NCBI GenBank assembly: GCA_023428025.1
Contig: JAEYZN010000028.1
Span: forward strand, 62,001-126,000
Length of the DNA: 64,000 nucleotides
Direction: 5' to 3'
From: Bacillota bacterium
GTDB lineage: Bacteria; Bacillota; Clostridia; Christensenellales; SZUA-584
The translations under genes and the position numbers were made by a program. Every line of letters starts with the position of its first letter. The stretch's first letter is position 1. The notes under the pieces were generated by a model. That model saw nothing but the letters and a program-made list of their open reading frames with translations. It had not been told where the DNA came from and did no database searches. Of this stretch, positions 1 to 7,726 are shown piece by piece.

Positions 1-273
1 CGCCTCGAACACCCGCTTGCCGTGCCCGATCATGAACGCCGCCGCAGACGGCCCGATACGGCTGACGAAAACCGCGTCGCAGTCGTCCAGCGCCTCGAGC
101 AAATGCTCGAAGCCGCCCTCACAGCTCCCCCGGCACAGCGCCGCCGTCCGGCGGGATTCCACCAGCGCCCAGGAATCACCGGCCACGTCAAACACCTGAA
201 AGATTCTTGCACTTCCGAAGTGCTGATCCACATATGTGCCGTCTATGCTGGCTAACGCGATCCTCATTCCCAT
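1..273 (-). CDS. NifX/NifB-C-terminal-like cofactor-binding protein (partial)
   Basis: The N-terminal 91 residues of a minus-strand gene are present and the rest lies beyond the left window edge. The protein opens MGMRIALASIDGTYVDQHFG, the typical start of the dinitrogenase iron-molybdenum cofactor (NifX/NafY/NifB C-terminal) domain, with the characteristic HFG at residues 18-20. Family members bind or carry iron-sulfur cofactor precursors. It begins 11 bp after the stop of the nitrogenase-like K gene, with AGGGGTG just upstream, so it should be co-transcribed with the D/K pair and may act in cofactor handling for that enzyme. A second Met at residue 3 is an alternative start. Whether the missing part carries another domain cannot be seen. 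Confidence 0.75.
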   Translation of the reverse strand, partial: MGMRIALASIDGTYVDQHFGSARIFQVFDVAGDSWALVESRRTAALCRGSCEGGFEHLLEALDDCDAVFVSRIGPSAAAFMIGHGKRVFEA

Positions 274-283
274 AAAAACACCC

Positions 284-1621
284 CTAACGGTAGGTCGCCA
301 GCACCGCGTCGTAAATATCTTCAATCACCCGCAGCCCGCCGGAAAACCCGGCGTAATGGGTGGTCAGCACCAATCGGTAGGGCGTCGGCACCGAGGCGGA
401 CAAAAAATCGTAATCCTTTTCCCGCGCCAGCTCCTTATCCCAGCCGCTCCCGATGATGAGCCCCCGGCCGCTGTGGGAAAGCCCTCGGATGATATCCTGT
501 GCCCTGCCCGCGTCCGGCTCGAAATAGAGCGGTATGTCGCGCTTGGTCGATGTGGACGCGAGATCCGTTATGATCTGCTGCCGGAACTGTTCCGGCGTGC
601 CGTCCACCACGAACTGCTCTTTGGGGATGATGCCCACCTCATGCAACAGAAACTTGGACAGCCCCAGTACATACCCCGCGTCGTGCAGGACGTGCACATG
701 GTTGGGCAATCCGTAGCGGAATTCCAGCAGGAAAGTGGCGAGGTTGTCGATCTCCTCGTAATACGCTTCGCGTTCCTTCCGAATAAAGTTTTCGGCGGCG
801 ATTTCGTCCAGCTCCGCTCCCTGCTCCAGCGCGGCTTTGAGTACCTGGCGCAAAAACCGCTCGGTCTCGTTGGCGCCGATGGGGATGTGCGGGAAGTGCG
901 TATACGGCTGCCCATAGCGGTCCTCGAGATGCTCGGCGATGGGCTGCCCGTACCATGGTGACACCAGTATATTGAAATTGGCGCGCGGTATCCGCTGCCA
1001 TTCGTCAACGCCGTCCGACTGCGGGCCAAACAACACATGCGCCTTGAGCCCGATTCCCGAGAGCAGGCGCTTGTATTCATTCAGGTTGCCTTTCCAGAAA
1101 GGGTCCTGATAGGGCAGGGAAGCCAGCAGGTTGACGGTGTTTTTTTCGCTGCGGGCCGGGTTTTCATCCTCAAACAGGCTGACGTACTGGTCGATGATGG
1201 CGTTCGCCACCAGGCTGTGGGCCTCGAAATTGCTGCACTTGAACCCGGCCGTCTCCACCGACACGATGGGCTTGCCCGCGCCGCGGAATTCGTCCACTAG
1301 GCTTTCCACGTCGTCGCCGACGATGCCGGCCGTGCAGCCGGTCAGCACCACCTGCAGGTCGGTATCCAGCACTTTGTAGGTATTGGAGATGATGCCCCGC
1401 AACCGTTCGATGCCGCCGAATACGACCTCCTGCTCGGAAAAGTTGGTACACGGCGACGTGCTGCCGCCCGCGTATCCGGTGGAGCGCTCGAAAAAGCCCT
1501 GGATCATGTTGCCGCAGCCGGGGCCGGAATGCAGGATGGGCACGGCTTTGGGGATGGCGACCACGCTTTGCAGCGCGCCTATGGCGCAGGTGTAGCGCTC
1601 CTGTTCGATGATGCCGCTCAT
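284..1621 (-). CDS. Nitrogenase-like component 1, beta-type (NifK-like) subunit
   Basis: This 445-residue protein belongs to the nitrogenase component 1/oxidoreductase family. Three cysteines sit where NifK has its P-cluster ligands: C12 in ERYTCAIGALQSV, C36 in HSGPGCGNM and C96 in TGCTAGIVGDD. A bridging iron-sulfur cluster shared with the D-like subunit is therefore expected. The ATG start overlaps the stop of the D-like gene (ATGA), which indicates translational coupling. An upstream in-frame extension was rejected because it lies inside the neighbouring gene. It lacks the long N-terminal extension of true NifK. Genes for sulfhydrylation and transsulfuration in the same operon argue against a role in N2 fixation and favour a sulfur-compound reductase. 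The exact substrate is unknown. Confidence 0.85.
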   Translation of the reverse strand: MSGIIEQERYTCAIGALQSVVAIPKAVPILHSGPGCGNMIQGFFERSTGYAGGSTSPCTNFSEQEVVFGGIERLRGIISNTYKVLDTDLQVVLTGCTAGIVGDDVESLVDEFRGAGKPIVSVETAGFKCSNFEAHSLVANAIIDQYVSLFEDENPARSEKNTVNLLASLPYQDPFWKGNLNEYKRLLSGIGLKAHVLFGPQSDGVDEWQRIPRANFNILVSPWYGQPIAEHLEDRYGQPYTHFPHIPIGANETERFLRQVLKAALEQGAELDEIAAENFIRKEREAYYEEIDNLATFLLEFRYGLPNHVHVLHDAGYVLGLSKFLLHEVGIIPKEQFVVDGTPEQFRQQIITDLASTSTKRDIPLYFEPDAGRAQDIIRGLSHSGRGLIIGSGWDKELAREKDYDFLSASVPTPYRLVLTTHYAGFSGGLRVIEDIYDAVLATYR

Positions 1622-3096
1622 CGCGCCGCGCCGCCTTCCAGAAAGGTATACGGCTCCTGCGCCAGCCACCATTTTGTGTACGGGTTGACGGCGTGCTTCT
1701 CCAGGTTTTTGACAAATTCATCGTTTTCAATGGTCTCCAGTATCCGCTCACCGTAGCGCAGCAACCCTTCGTAGCCCATGCTGAAATGCTCGTCGCCGAT
1801 CAGCAGCGCGGGAATCCCCAGCTTCGCCCCCCACAGCGTCATGCCGCCGTGCCTTGCCAGCAACACGTCCGGGCGCAGGCGGTTGAGCATGTTGACCAGC
1901 TCGAACTCCTGCTTGTTGCAGATATTGAAATTCGGTACATCGCCGTAATCCTTCACGCTTTGCGCCAGCTGATCGCTGTCCTCGCTGCGGTTGTCGTAGA
2001 GCGGGTCATGATGGAAGATGGCCGCGCCCCTGGCCTTGAGCCCCAGCTCGCCCAATATGGACAGCAGCGCATGCCCATGGGCCGCCCCCGCTGCCACATA
2101 GGCGGTCTTTCCCGCGAGCTTTTCCCGAAGCGCTTCGATCCGGGGCAGATACTCCGCTTTTTTGGCCGCGATCAGGTCTTCGGCCGCCTGTTCCTTATGA
2201 AGGACCTTGCCCAGCTCCCGGAACCAGCGGTCGGTCTGCGCCACGCCGTAGGGCGGCGCGGTCTTGATCTCCGGCACGCCGAATTCCTGCTCCAGCGCCG
2301 CGCCGAGGTATGAGCCCAGCGTCGGGCAGACCTGAACGGTGGCCGCCGCCTCCGAGGACCATGTCAGGCTTTCCACCGTGGAGTAGGGCGTAATGAAGTT
2401 GGGTTTCGCGCCAAAGGCGGCAAACCATTCGCTGAAAATATCCGAGCCCCAGAAATTGATGACATTGATGACGTCGCTGCGGCGTTCGCGCGCGGGCTTG
2501 ATCAGCTTGCGGGCGATACCGTGGTAGCCCGCGTCAAAGCCGGTCGTCCATACCTTGGAGCGGAAGCCCTCGCAGAAAATCGCCACCACCGGTACGCCCA
2601 GCGCCGTTTCCGCTTCGTCGCAGATGCTTTCCACGTCGTCGCCAATGATGCCGGCGGCGCAGGTGGTGAGCACGAAGATGGCGTTGGGATGGGTACGCTC
2701 ATACACCTCGCGGATGCCCGCCATGAGCTTTTCACCTCCGCCGTATATCGTGTCGGTCTCCTGCAGGTTGGTGGAGAATATTTTGCGCTGCGTGGGCGCC
2801 GCCACGTCCCGCAGCGGCGAATTGACCCGGTAGGTAAACGCAAATTCGTGGAAGCAGGAGGAGCAGCCCACCGGCCCGTGGCTGATCACCGCCGCGTCCT
2901 GTACCAGAATCACCATGCAGGCCGCCTGCGTGGTGGAGCACCCCAGGCATTGGCTGAAGGAGCGGTTTTTATCCTTGAGGCCGCAGCGGGAGCAGTTGAC
3001 CAGCTCCTGCGCACTGCCCTGAAACCCTGTGATGGAACCCAGGCGTATTTCCCTGATCGATACCTCCGGGATATTTAAATTGATATTGTGTTCCAT
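1618..3096 (-). CDS. Nitrogenase-like component 1, alpha-type (NifD-like) subunit
   Basis: This 492-residue protein is NifD-like. P-cluster-type cysteines are C53, C78 (HGPVGC) and C146 (TTCAAGIIGDD). C257 (VQVCPTLGSYLG) aligns by context with the NifD cofactor ligand Cys275. The region equivalent to the second NifD cofactor ligand, His442 in GPYHGYDG, reads EHFSMGYEG here, so Met440 appears to replace that His. Unusually, C35, C38, C50 and C53 form a CxxC-x11-CxxC arrangement at the N-terminus. It lies 10 bp after the GNAT gene and overlaps the K-like gene. These features place it among nitrogenase-like reductases rather than N2-fixing enzymes. No NifH-like reductase gene is in the window, so it must lie elsewhere, possibly just beyond the left edge. 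Confidence 0.85.
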   Translation of the reverse strand: MEHNINLNIPEVSIREIRLGSITGFQGSAQELVNCSRCGLKDKNRSFSQCLGCSTTQAACMVILVQDAAVISHGPVGCSSCFHEFAFTYRVNSPLRDVAAPTQRKIFSTNLQETDTIYGGGEKLMAGIREVYERTHPNAIFVLTTCAAGIIGDDVESICDEAETALGVPVVAIFCEGFRSKVWTTGFDAGYHGIARKLIKPARERRSDVINVINFWGSDIFSEWFAAFGAKPNFITPYSTVESLTWSSEAAATVQVCPTLGSYLGAALEQEFGVPEIKTAPPYGVAQTDRWFRELGKVLHKEQAAEDLIAAKKAEYLPRIEALREKLAGKTAYVAAGAAHGHALLSILGELGLKARGAAIFHHDPLYDNRSEDSDQLAQSVKDYGDVPNFNICNKQEFELVNMLNRLRPDVLLARHGGMTLWGAKLGIPALLIGDEHFSMGYEGLLRYGERILETIENDEFVKNLEKHAVNPYTKWWLAQEPYTFLEGGAAR

Positions 3097-3105
3097 GTTT
3101 TCCCC

Positions 3106-3606
3106 TTAAACTAAACTGATTTTGGATTTTGCAAAAGCGGCGAGCCGGTTTCCGCTGATGCGGAAGACCCGCCGGTCGTTTAGGACCTCGGCGCCGAGCC
3201 TTCGGTAAAAGTCGATCGCCGGATCGTTACCGTCGAGACACAGCCAGTCGAGCCGTTCACCGCCCCGTTCCACCGCGATCCGGGCCAGCCAGCGCAGCAT
3301 GGCTTTGCCGACGCCTTGCCCCCGGTACTCTTCCCTGACAAACAAATCCTCCAGATACAGGTTGGCTTTGCCCAGAAAGGTGGAGTAGTTGTGAAAGAAC
3401 AGCGCGAACGCGGCGGGACTGCCGCCTATCTCACCGATGACCACCTCCGCCTGCTGCCTTTCAAACAGGGAAACGCGGATATCCCCAGCCGTCGCCGTGA
3501 CCTGATCCGCCATACCCTCAAAGGCCGCCAGTTCCCGGATGAATTCCAGTATCAGCGCGGTATCCTGCGCTTTGGCGAACCGGATATGTAAAGACGCAGC
3601 GCTCAT
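3106..3606 (-). CDS. GNAT acetyltransferase, diamine (SSAT)-like
   Basis: This 166-residue single-domain GNAT protein has the acetyl-CoA binding signature YRGQGVGKAML and the block NLYLEDLFVREEYRG. The latter, with the later DWLCLDGNDPAIDFYRRLGA, is typical of the spermidine/thialysine N-acetyltransferase subgroup. The second Met is taken as the start because GGAGG lies six bases before it, whereas the first Met abuts GGAGG. The gene sits inside the sulfur operon, between metY and the nitrogenase-like D gene. Thialysine-type acetylation of a sulfur-containing amine or amino acid would fit, but this is inference. Its real acceptor is unknown. Confidence 0.8.
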   Translation of the reverse strand: MSAASLHIRFAKAQDTALILEFIRELAAFEGMADQVTATAGDIRVSLFERQQAEVVIGEIGGSPAAFALFFHNYSTFLGKANLYLEDLFVREEYRGQGVGKAMLRWLARIAVERGGERLDWLCLDGNDPAIDFYRRLGAEVLNDRRVFRISGNRLAAFAKSKISLV

Positions 3607-3618
3607 TCCCATCCTCCC

Positions 3619-4923
3619 CTATTCCGCGAAAGCGGCCTCAAACGCCTGGTTCAGATCGCCGACCAGGTCCCGCGCGCTTTCCAGCCCCAACGACAGGCGG
3701 ATGGTGTCGGGGCTCAATCCCACCAGCTCCCGCTGCCCGGGCGTCAGTTCCACATGGGTGGTTTGCGCGGGGTTGATGATCAAAGAGCGGGCATCCCCGA
3801 TATTGGCCTGATAGCCGAATATTTTCGTGGACGCCAGAAACTTTCTCCGCTGTGCCTCCGTGCCGTTAAAACCAAAGGACAAAATCGCCCCCGCTCCTTT
3901 GGGCAGATACCGGTTCGCCAGCTCCTTGTATGGGTTGCCCCTGGCGTAAGGGTGGCGAACCCAGCTGACGTGCGCGTTTCCCTGAAGATAGTGCAAAACA
4001 GCCCGGGTGTTGGCCACCTGCTTCTCCACGCGCTCGGAAAGCGTCTCCAGTCCGATCAACACAAGATAGGCGTCGAAGGGGGAGAGCGCCGCGCCGAGGT
4101 AGTTGAGATGCACCGCGCGCAGCCGCCCCGTAAACGGGATGTCGGGGAACACCTGCAAAATGCTGCGCTCCACGTCGGCTTCATCCCGCAGAAACCAGAG
4201 CGGCTTTTCAAAATGCGGGAAACGGCCGTTGCCGTAGTCGAACTTTCCGCTTTCGATGACAATGCCCGCGATCACGTTTCCATGGCCGGAAAGCGCCTTG
4301 GTCGCCGAATAGACCACCACATCCGCGCCATGTTCAAACGGGTTGAGCAGGTACGGCGTGGCCAGCGTGTTGTCCACGATCAGCGGGATGCCGTGCGCGT
4401 GCGCGATATCAGCCACCGCGGCAAGGTCGGGTATCGTGGCGAACGGGTTGGTCAGACTTTCGATGAAAACCGCTTTGGTATCGGCGGCCAGCTTCTTTTC
4501 GAATTCAGCCGGATCGTCCGGATTCTCAACGATGTCGATTTCCAGCCCCAGATCCGCAAACACGGTGGTGAAGCTGTCAACCGTGCCGCCGTACAGCCGG
4601 GCGGTGGTCACGATGCGCCCGCCTCTACCCGCGGCGTTCAGCAGCGCGTAGGAAACCGCCGCCATGCCGGAAGAGAGCGCGATGGCCCCCGCCGCGCCGT
4701 GCAGGGCGGACAGGCGTTTTTCCAGCACATCCACCGTCGGGTTGGACAGCCGCGTATAGATCGGATCGTCCTCCGAGAAGGAAAACAGCCGGTCGGCGCG
4801 GTAGCTGTCGCCCAGAGCAAATGCCGTCGTCTGATAGATCGGGACGGACACCGCATTGTTATGCTGCTCGGCGTGGTATCCGGCCTGCACCTTTATCGTG
4901 TCGAAATCAAAACTCACTGTCAA
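3619..4923 (-). CDS. metY: O-acetylhomoserine sulfhydrylase (aminocarboxypropyltransferase)
   Basis: This PLP enzyme of the Cys/Met metabolism family (about 434 residues) has the Schiff-base lysine in SATKALSGHGNV (about residue 209) and the MetY-typical N-terminus SFDFDTIKVQAGYH. The family joins sulfide or methanethiol to O-acetylhomoserine, giving homocysteine or methionine in the cytosol. A TTG start is chosen because GGAG lies five bases before it. A GTG two codons further in (4917) and a GTG five codons upstream (4938) are alternatives. The gene lies 12 bp after the GNAT-distal end of a short upstream ORF whose stop overlaps the metY leader. Linkage to a nitrogenase-like reductase suggests that it captures the thiol which that enzyme releases. 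Confidence 0.88.
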   Translation of the reverse strand: MTVSFDFDTIKVQAGYHAEQHNNAVSVPIYQTTAFALGDSYRADRLFSFSEDDPIYTRLSNPTVDVLEKRLSALHGAAGAIALSSGMAAVSYALLNAAGRGGRIVTTARLYGGTVDSFTTVFADLGLEIDIVENPDDPAEFEKKLAADTKAVFIESLTNPFATIPDLAAVADIAHAHGIPLIVDNTLATPYLLNPFEHGADVVVYSATKALSGHGNVIAGIVIESGKFDYGNGRFPHFEKPLWFLRDEADVERSILQVFPDIPFTGRLRAVHLNYLGAALSPFDAYLVLIGLETLSERVEKQVANTRAVLHYLQGNAHVSWVRHPYARGNPYKELANRYLPKGAGAILSFGFNGTEAQRRKFLASTKIFGYQANIGDARSLIINPAQTTHVELTPGQRELVGLSPDTIRLSLGLESARDLVGDLNQAFEAAFAE

Positions 4924-4934
4924 AGTCGCTCCTT

Positions 4935-5027
4935 TCACCGTGTCTTGCGGCCGCCCGCCAACTGAGTGCGCCTAAAGGCCGGCCATGTTTTCGCCGAACA
5001 AAAAAAGGCTCCAAATGATTCTCTCAT
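4935..5027 (-). CDS. Possible 30-codon upstream ORF before metY
   Basis: A 30-residue reading frame starts at an ATG six bases after a strong GGAGG and ends at a TGA that abuts the Shine-Dalgarno sequence AAAGGAG of metY. The peptide (MRESFGAFFCSAKTW at its start) resembles nothing I recognise. The quality of the ribosome site and the stop position suggest translational coupling to metY, or a leader role. It contains only one Cys, so it is not a clear cysteine sensor. It could be a chance frame in the 140-bp gap between the yezD-like gene and metY. Confidence 0.35.
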   Translation of the reverse strand: MRESFGAFFCSAKTWPAFRRTQLAGGRKTR

Positions 5028-5068
5028 TCAAAACCTCCGGTTGACCGGTCAGTCTCTCTATTATTCGT

Positions 5069-5239
5069 TCATTTCATTCTTATCTTTTCGTTCTTCTCGA
5101 TCTGCATGATCCTGTGATCCTGGATGATGATCGTGACGGAACCGTACCGCACCGTCTTCACCATCTCAATGATCTGATCCAAATCCCGCTTGAGAATCTC
5201 GGTTTTGATCTCCTGCTCTCCTGACTTTATGTCCGACAT
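5069..5239 (-). CDS. YezD-family (DUF2292) small protein
   Basis: This 56-residue protein contains LDQIIEMVKTVRYGSVTIII followed by QDHRIMQIEKNEKIR. That is the YezD/DUF2292 pattern of a short helix, GSVTI beta strand and QIE-x-EKI ending. YezD-like proteins are often found in sulfate or cysteine assimilation clusters of Firmicutes, and their biochemical role is not established. The internal ATG is used as the start because AGGTGG lies six bases before it; a Met five codons upstream overlaps that ribosome site. Its position between mccA and metY reinforces the sulfur-assimilation reading of this operon. Confidence 0.8.
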   Translation of the reverse strand: MSDIKSGEQEIKTEILKRDLDQIIEMVKTVRYGSVTIIIQDHRIMQIEKNEKIRMK

Positions 5240-5264
5240 GGCGGGCCACCTCATATCATACTTT

Positions 5265-5275
5265 ATAAATATGTT
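5265..5275 (-). promoter_or_regulatory. AT-rich 11-mer shared with the leader promoter
   Basis: On the minus strand this reads AACATATTTAT. The identical 11-mer occurs at 7710-7720, at the predicted start of the Cys-leader transcript. Here it lies upstream of the yezD-like gene and downstream of a partial promoter (TTGACA at 5321-5326 with a poor -10). It may be a shared operator, but in AT-rich DNA chance cannot be excluded. Confidence 0.3.
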
Positions 5276-5366
5276 TTATATGCTTTAACTTATGTCCATT
5301 TTTGCACGAATATACCACTATGTCAACTGTTTTTTATTAGAATCCATATGGGACATCCTGTATATA

Positions 5367-6278
5367 TCAGTTATATAGATTCTTGCTGAAATACCGGTCG
5401 CCGCGGTCCGGAAAGACCACAACGATATTCCCCGATGCATCTGACTGTGCCAGCTTGTGCACCGCCGCCAGCGCGCCTCCGGACGACGATCCGGCAAATA
5501 TGCCTTCCTTCGCCGCAAGGGTTTTGACCTGCGCAAACGCCTCCGCATCGCTGATCTTGATCACCTGGTCCACCAGCGACATATCCATGGTGTCGGCGAT
5601 AAAATCGTTTCCGATCCCTTCAATGTCATAATTCGCGTGTTCGCCGCCGCCCATGGTGGAGCCGACCGGATCGGCCAATATGCCCCGGACAGCCGGGTTT
5701 TGCTCCTTGAGGTATCTCAATGCCCCGGAATATGTGCCGCCGCTGCCCGCCCCGGCCACAAAGAAGTCGATCTGCCCGTCAAGATCCCGGTAAATTTCCG
5801 GGCCGGTGGTTTCATAATGGACCAGCGGGTTTGCCGGGTTTTTGAACTGTTCCAGCGTCACGGCGCCGGGAATGCCCGCCCGAATCTCCTCGGCCTTGAG
5901 CCAGGCTTCCAACATGCCACCCTCCCGCGGCGTGTTGACGATTTCCGTACCCAGTGCCCGCAGCAACGTTTGCTTTTCCTGCGAAAACTTTGTGGGAACC
6001 ACGCATATCAGCCGGTAGCCGCGGTTCAGCGCGGCAAACGCAATGCCTAAGCCGGTGTTGCCGGCTGTGGCTTCCACGATCGTGCCGCCGGGTTTCAATA
6101 TCCCGCGCGCTTCCGCGTCCCCTATCATGGATTTACCGATTCTGTCTTTGACGCTGCCGGACGGGTTATACAGCTCAAGCTTGGCGTATACCCGAAATTT
6201 TTCGGGGAAACCCAAATTGGCCAGCCGGACGAGAGGCGTTTCGCCTATCAGGTCCTGCATCGATGCGTACAGGCTCAT
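5367..6278 (-). CDS. mccA: O-acetylserine-dependent cystathionine beta-synthase / cysteine synthase-like
   Basis: This 303-residue fold-type II PLP enzyme binds PLP through K44 in NPSGSVKDRIG, with the phosphate loop GAGSGGTYSG and the substrate loop EATAGNTGLG. The segment EGIGNDFIADTMD and the ending VVFPDRGDRYFSKNLY resemble Bacillus MccA (YrhA) more closely than CysK. MccA condenses O-acetylserine with homocysteine to cystathionine. The ATG overlaps the stop of the mccB-like gene (ATGA), the same pairing as in the Bacillus reverse-transsulfuration operon. Plain cysteine synthase activity is the alternative. The gene ends about 130 bp before the yezD-like gene. Confidence 0.85.
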   Translation of the reverse strand: MSLYASMQDLIGETPLVRLANLGFPEKFRVYAKLELYNPSGSVKDRIGKSMIGDAEARGILKPGGTIVEATAGNTGLGIAFAALNRGYRLICVVPTKFSQEKQTLLRALGTEIVNTPREGGMLEAWLKAEEIRAGIPGAVTLEQFKNPANPLVHYETTGPEIYRDLDGQIDFFVAGAGSGGTYSGALRYLKEQNPAVRGILADPVGSTMGGGEHANYDIEGIGNDFIADTMDMSLVDQVIKISDAEAFAQVKTLAAKEGIFAGSSSGGALAAVHKLAQSDASGNIVVVFPDRGDRYFSKNLYN

Positions 6279-7432
6279 ATCCTCGCCCCCTCTATCGCTG
6301 CGTTGAGGTCACGGATCAGGTCTTCACCGTGTTCAATGCCCACCGACAGCCGGATCAGCCCTTCGGTGATGCCCACCTTCTCCCGGATGTCTTTGGGGAT
6401 GGAGGCGTGTGTCATGGTTGCCGGATGACAGACCAGAGATTCCACGCCGCCCAGGCTTTCCGCCAGTGCGATCAGCTGGAGCCCTTCAAAGAACTTATTG
6501 ATGTCATAGCCCTCGTGCAGCTCGAAGGATATCATCGCGCCGCCATTCTTTGCCTGCCTGCGGTTGACGTCATACCCTTGCGCGTCTGGCAGGCCGGGAT
6601 AATACACCGTCCTGACGGCCTCGTGTTTTTGAAGCAACCCGGCGATCTGTTCCGCGTTCTCCACATGGCGGTCCATACGGACGCCCAGGGTTTTGATGCT
6701 GCGGATCAGCAGGAAGGAATCAAAGGGTTGTAATATGCCTCCCGTCGCGTTCTGAATGAAATGAAGCCGCTCGGCCAGCTCCTTTGAATTCACCGCCGCG
6801 AGCCCTGCGATCAAGTCGCTGTGTCCGCCCAGATATTTGGTTGCGGAATGCAGCACGATATCCGCGCCCAGCTCCAAAGGCCGCTGAAGATACGGCGTCA
6901 TAAATGTGTTATCCACGATCAACTTGATGTCCCTGCTCCGGGCAAGCGCCGCGACAGCAGCGATGTCGGTGATGGTCAGGAGGGGATTGGCCGGGCTTTC
7001 GATCAAAATCGCCTTCACATCCGGCGTCAGCGCCTGCTCCAGTGCCGGCAGGTCGGTGGTGTCCGCAATGACATAATGGAAGCCAAAATGCTTGAAAATT
7101 TTGTCCAGCACACGAAAAGTGCCGCCGTAAACGTTGCTGGAAATCACGATCCGATCACCGCTTTGAAACAGGCTGAGCACCGCGGTGGTGGCGGCCATGC
7201 CGGAAGCAAAGGCAAAGCCCGCCACGCCCCCCTCCAGTTCAGCGATCAACGCTTCCAGTGCCTCTCTGGTCGGGTTGCCGGTACGGGAATATTCATAGCC
7301 CCGATGCCTGCCCAAGCCATCCTGCATATAAGTCGAAGTTTGGTACACCGGCGTATTGACCGCGCCTGTTCTTTCGTCGCCATAGATTCCGCCGTGAATC
7401 AAAGCGGATTCGATAAATTGATATTGGCTCAC
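6275..7432 (-). CDS. mccB: Cystathionine gamma-lyase / homocysteine gamma-lyase-like (MccB family)
   Basis: This 385-residue Cys/Met-metabolism PLP enzyme has its lysine in LHSATKYLGGHSDL (K199), and YEYSRTGNPTR and SRTGN-type contacts are intact. Together with the overlapping mccA-like gene it would convert homocysteine through cystathionine to cysteine. Cystathionine gamma-synthase is an alternative within the same family. The GTG start is preferred: it follows AAAGGAG by seven bases and gives the family's normal N-terminus SQYQFIESALIHGGI. An in-frame ATG 31 codons upstream (7525) would add a leader absent from relatives. The ribosome site can pair with an upstream TCCTTT (minus-strand stem 7441-7446 with 7460-7465), which could allow translational control. 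Confidence 0.85.
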   Translation of the reverse strand: MSQYQFIESALIHGGIYGDERTGAVNTPVYQTSTYMQDGLGRHRGYEYSRTGNPTREALEALIAELEGGVAGFAFASGMAATTAVLSLFQSGDRIVISSNVYGGTFRVLDKIFKHFGFHYVIADTTDLPALEQALTPDVKAILIESPANPLLTITDIAAVAALARSRDIKLIVDNTFMTPYLQRPLELGADIVLHSATKYLGGHSDLIAGLAAVNSKELAERLHFIQNATGGILQPFDSFLLIRSIKTLGVRMDRHVENAEQIAGLLQKHEAVRTVYYPGLPDAQGYDVNRRQAKNGGAMISFELHEGYDINKFFEGLQLIALAESLGGVESLVCHPATMTHASIPKDIREKVGITEGLIRLSVGIEHGEDLIRDLNAAIEGARI

Positions 7433-7549
7433 AATACCGCTCCTTTCATTTTTATAGAAAAAGGAACCTCGTTTATTGTTTAAGCATTTCTGGTTAATGC
7501 CGTAAAACCCAAACGCGATTCCCATTGTCCATACCTCTCCGGCTATGTA

Positions 7550-7684
7550 TTATCGGAAGACGATCTCCGCGTTCGGACCGCATACGGATATTTGGCAGCA
7601 ACAACAAGCTGCGCTCCTTTTACAGAGCAGACACTGCCCACAACTTCTGCCGATTGTCCGAATAGCGTTCCGACTGAATACCAT
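7550..7684 (-). CDS. Cysteine-rich leader peptide (candidate attenuator ORF)
   Basis: A 44-codon ORF starts at an ATG seven bases after GGAG, just downstream of a consensus promoter. It encodes eight cysteines (residues 15, 18, 21, 27-30 and 35), including the run CCCC encoded by TGT TGT TGC TGC at 7606-7595. The Cys run lies in a predicted hairpin (GCAGC/GCTGC, 7595-7612). A second hairpin (GGGCAG/CTGCTC, 7625-7639) could compete with pairing to GAGCGCAG. The ORF ends about 120 bp before the mccB-like gene. Cys-codon leader ORFs act as cysteine-responsive attenuators in mycobacteria, and by analogy ribosome stalling at scarce Cys-tRNA may induce this operon. No clear U-tract terminator is visible, so the mechanism is open. 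Confidence 0.7.
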   Translation of the reverse strand: MVFSRNAIRTIGRSCGQCLLCKRSAACCCCQISVCGPNAEIVFR

Positions 7685-7726
7685 TTTATTTCTCCATAAA
7701 GTATATTAAATAAATATGTTTACTAT

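Noticed and set aside
2521..3078. Long open frame antisense to the NifD-like gene
   Set aside because: It mirrors codon bias of the real gene and has no recognisable protein features.
7433..7525. N-terminal extension of the mccB-like protein from an upstream ATG
   Set aside because: It adds 31 residues absent from the family, and the GTG start has a better-placed ribosome site.
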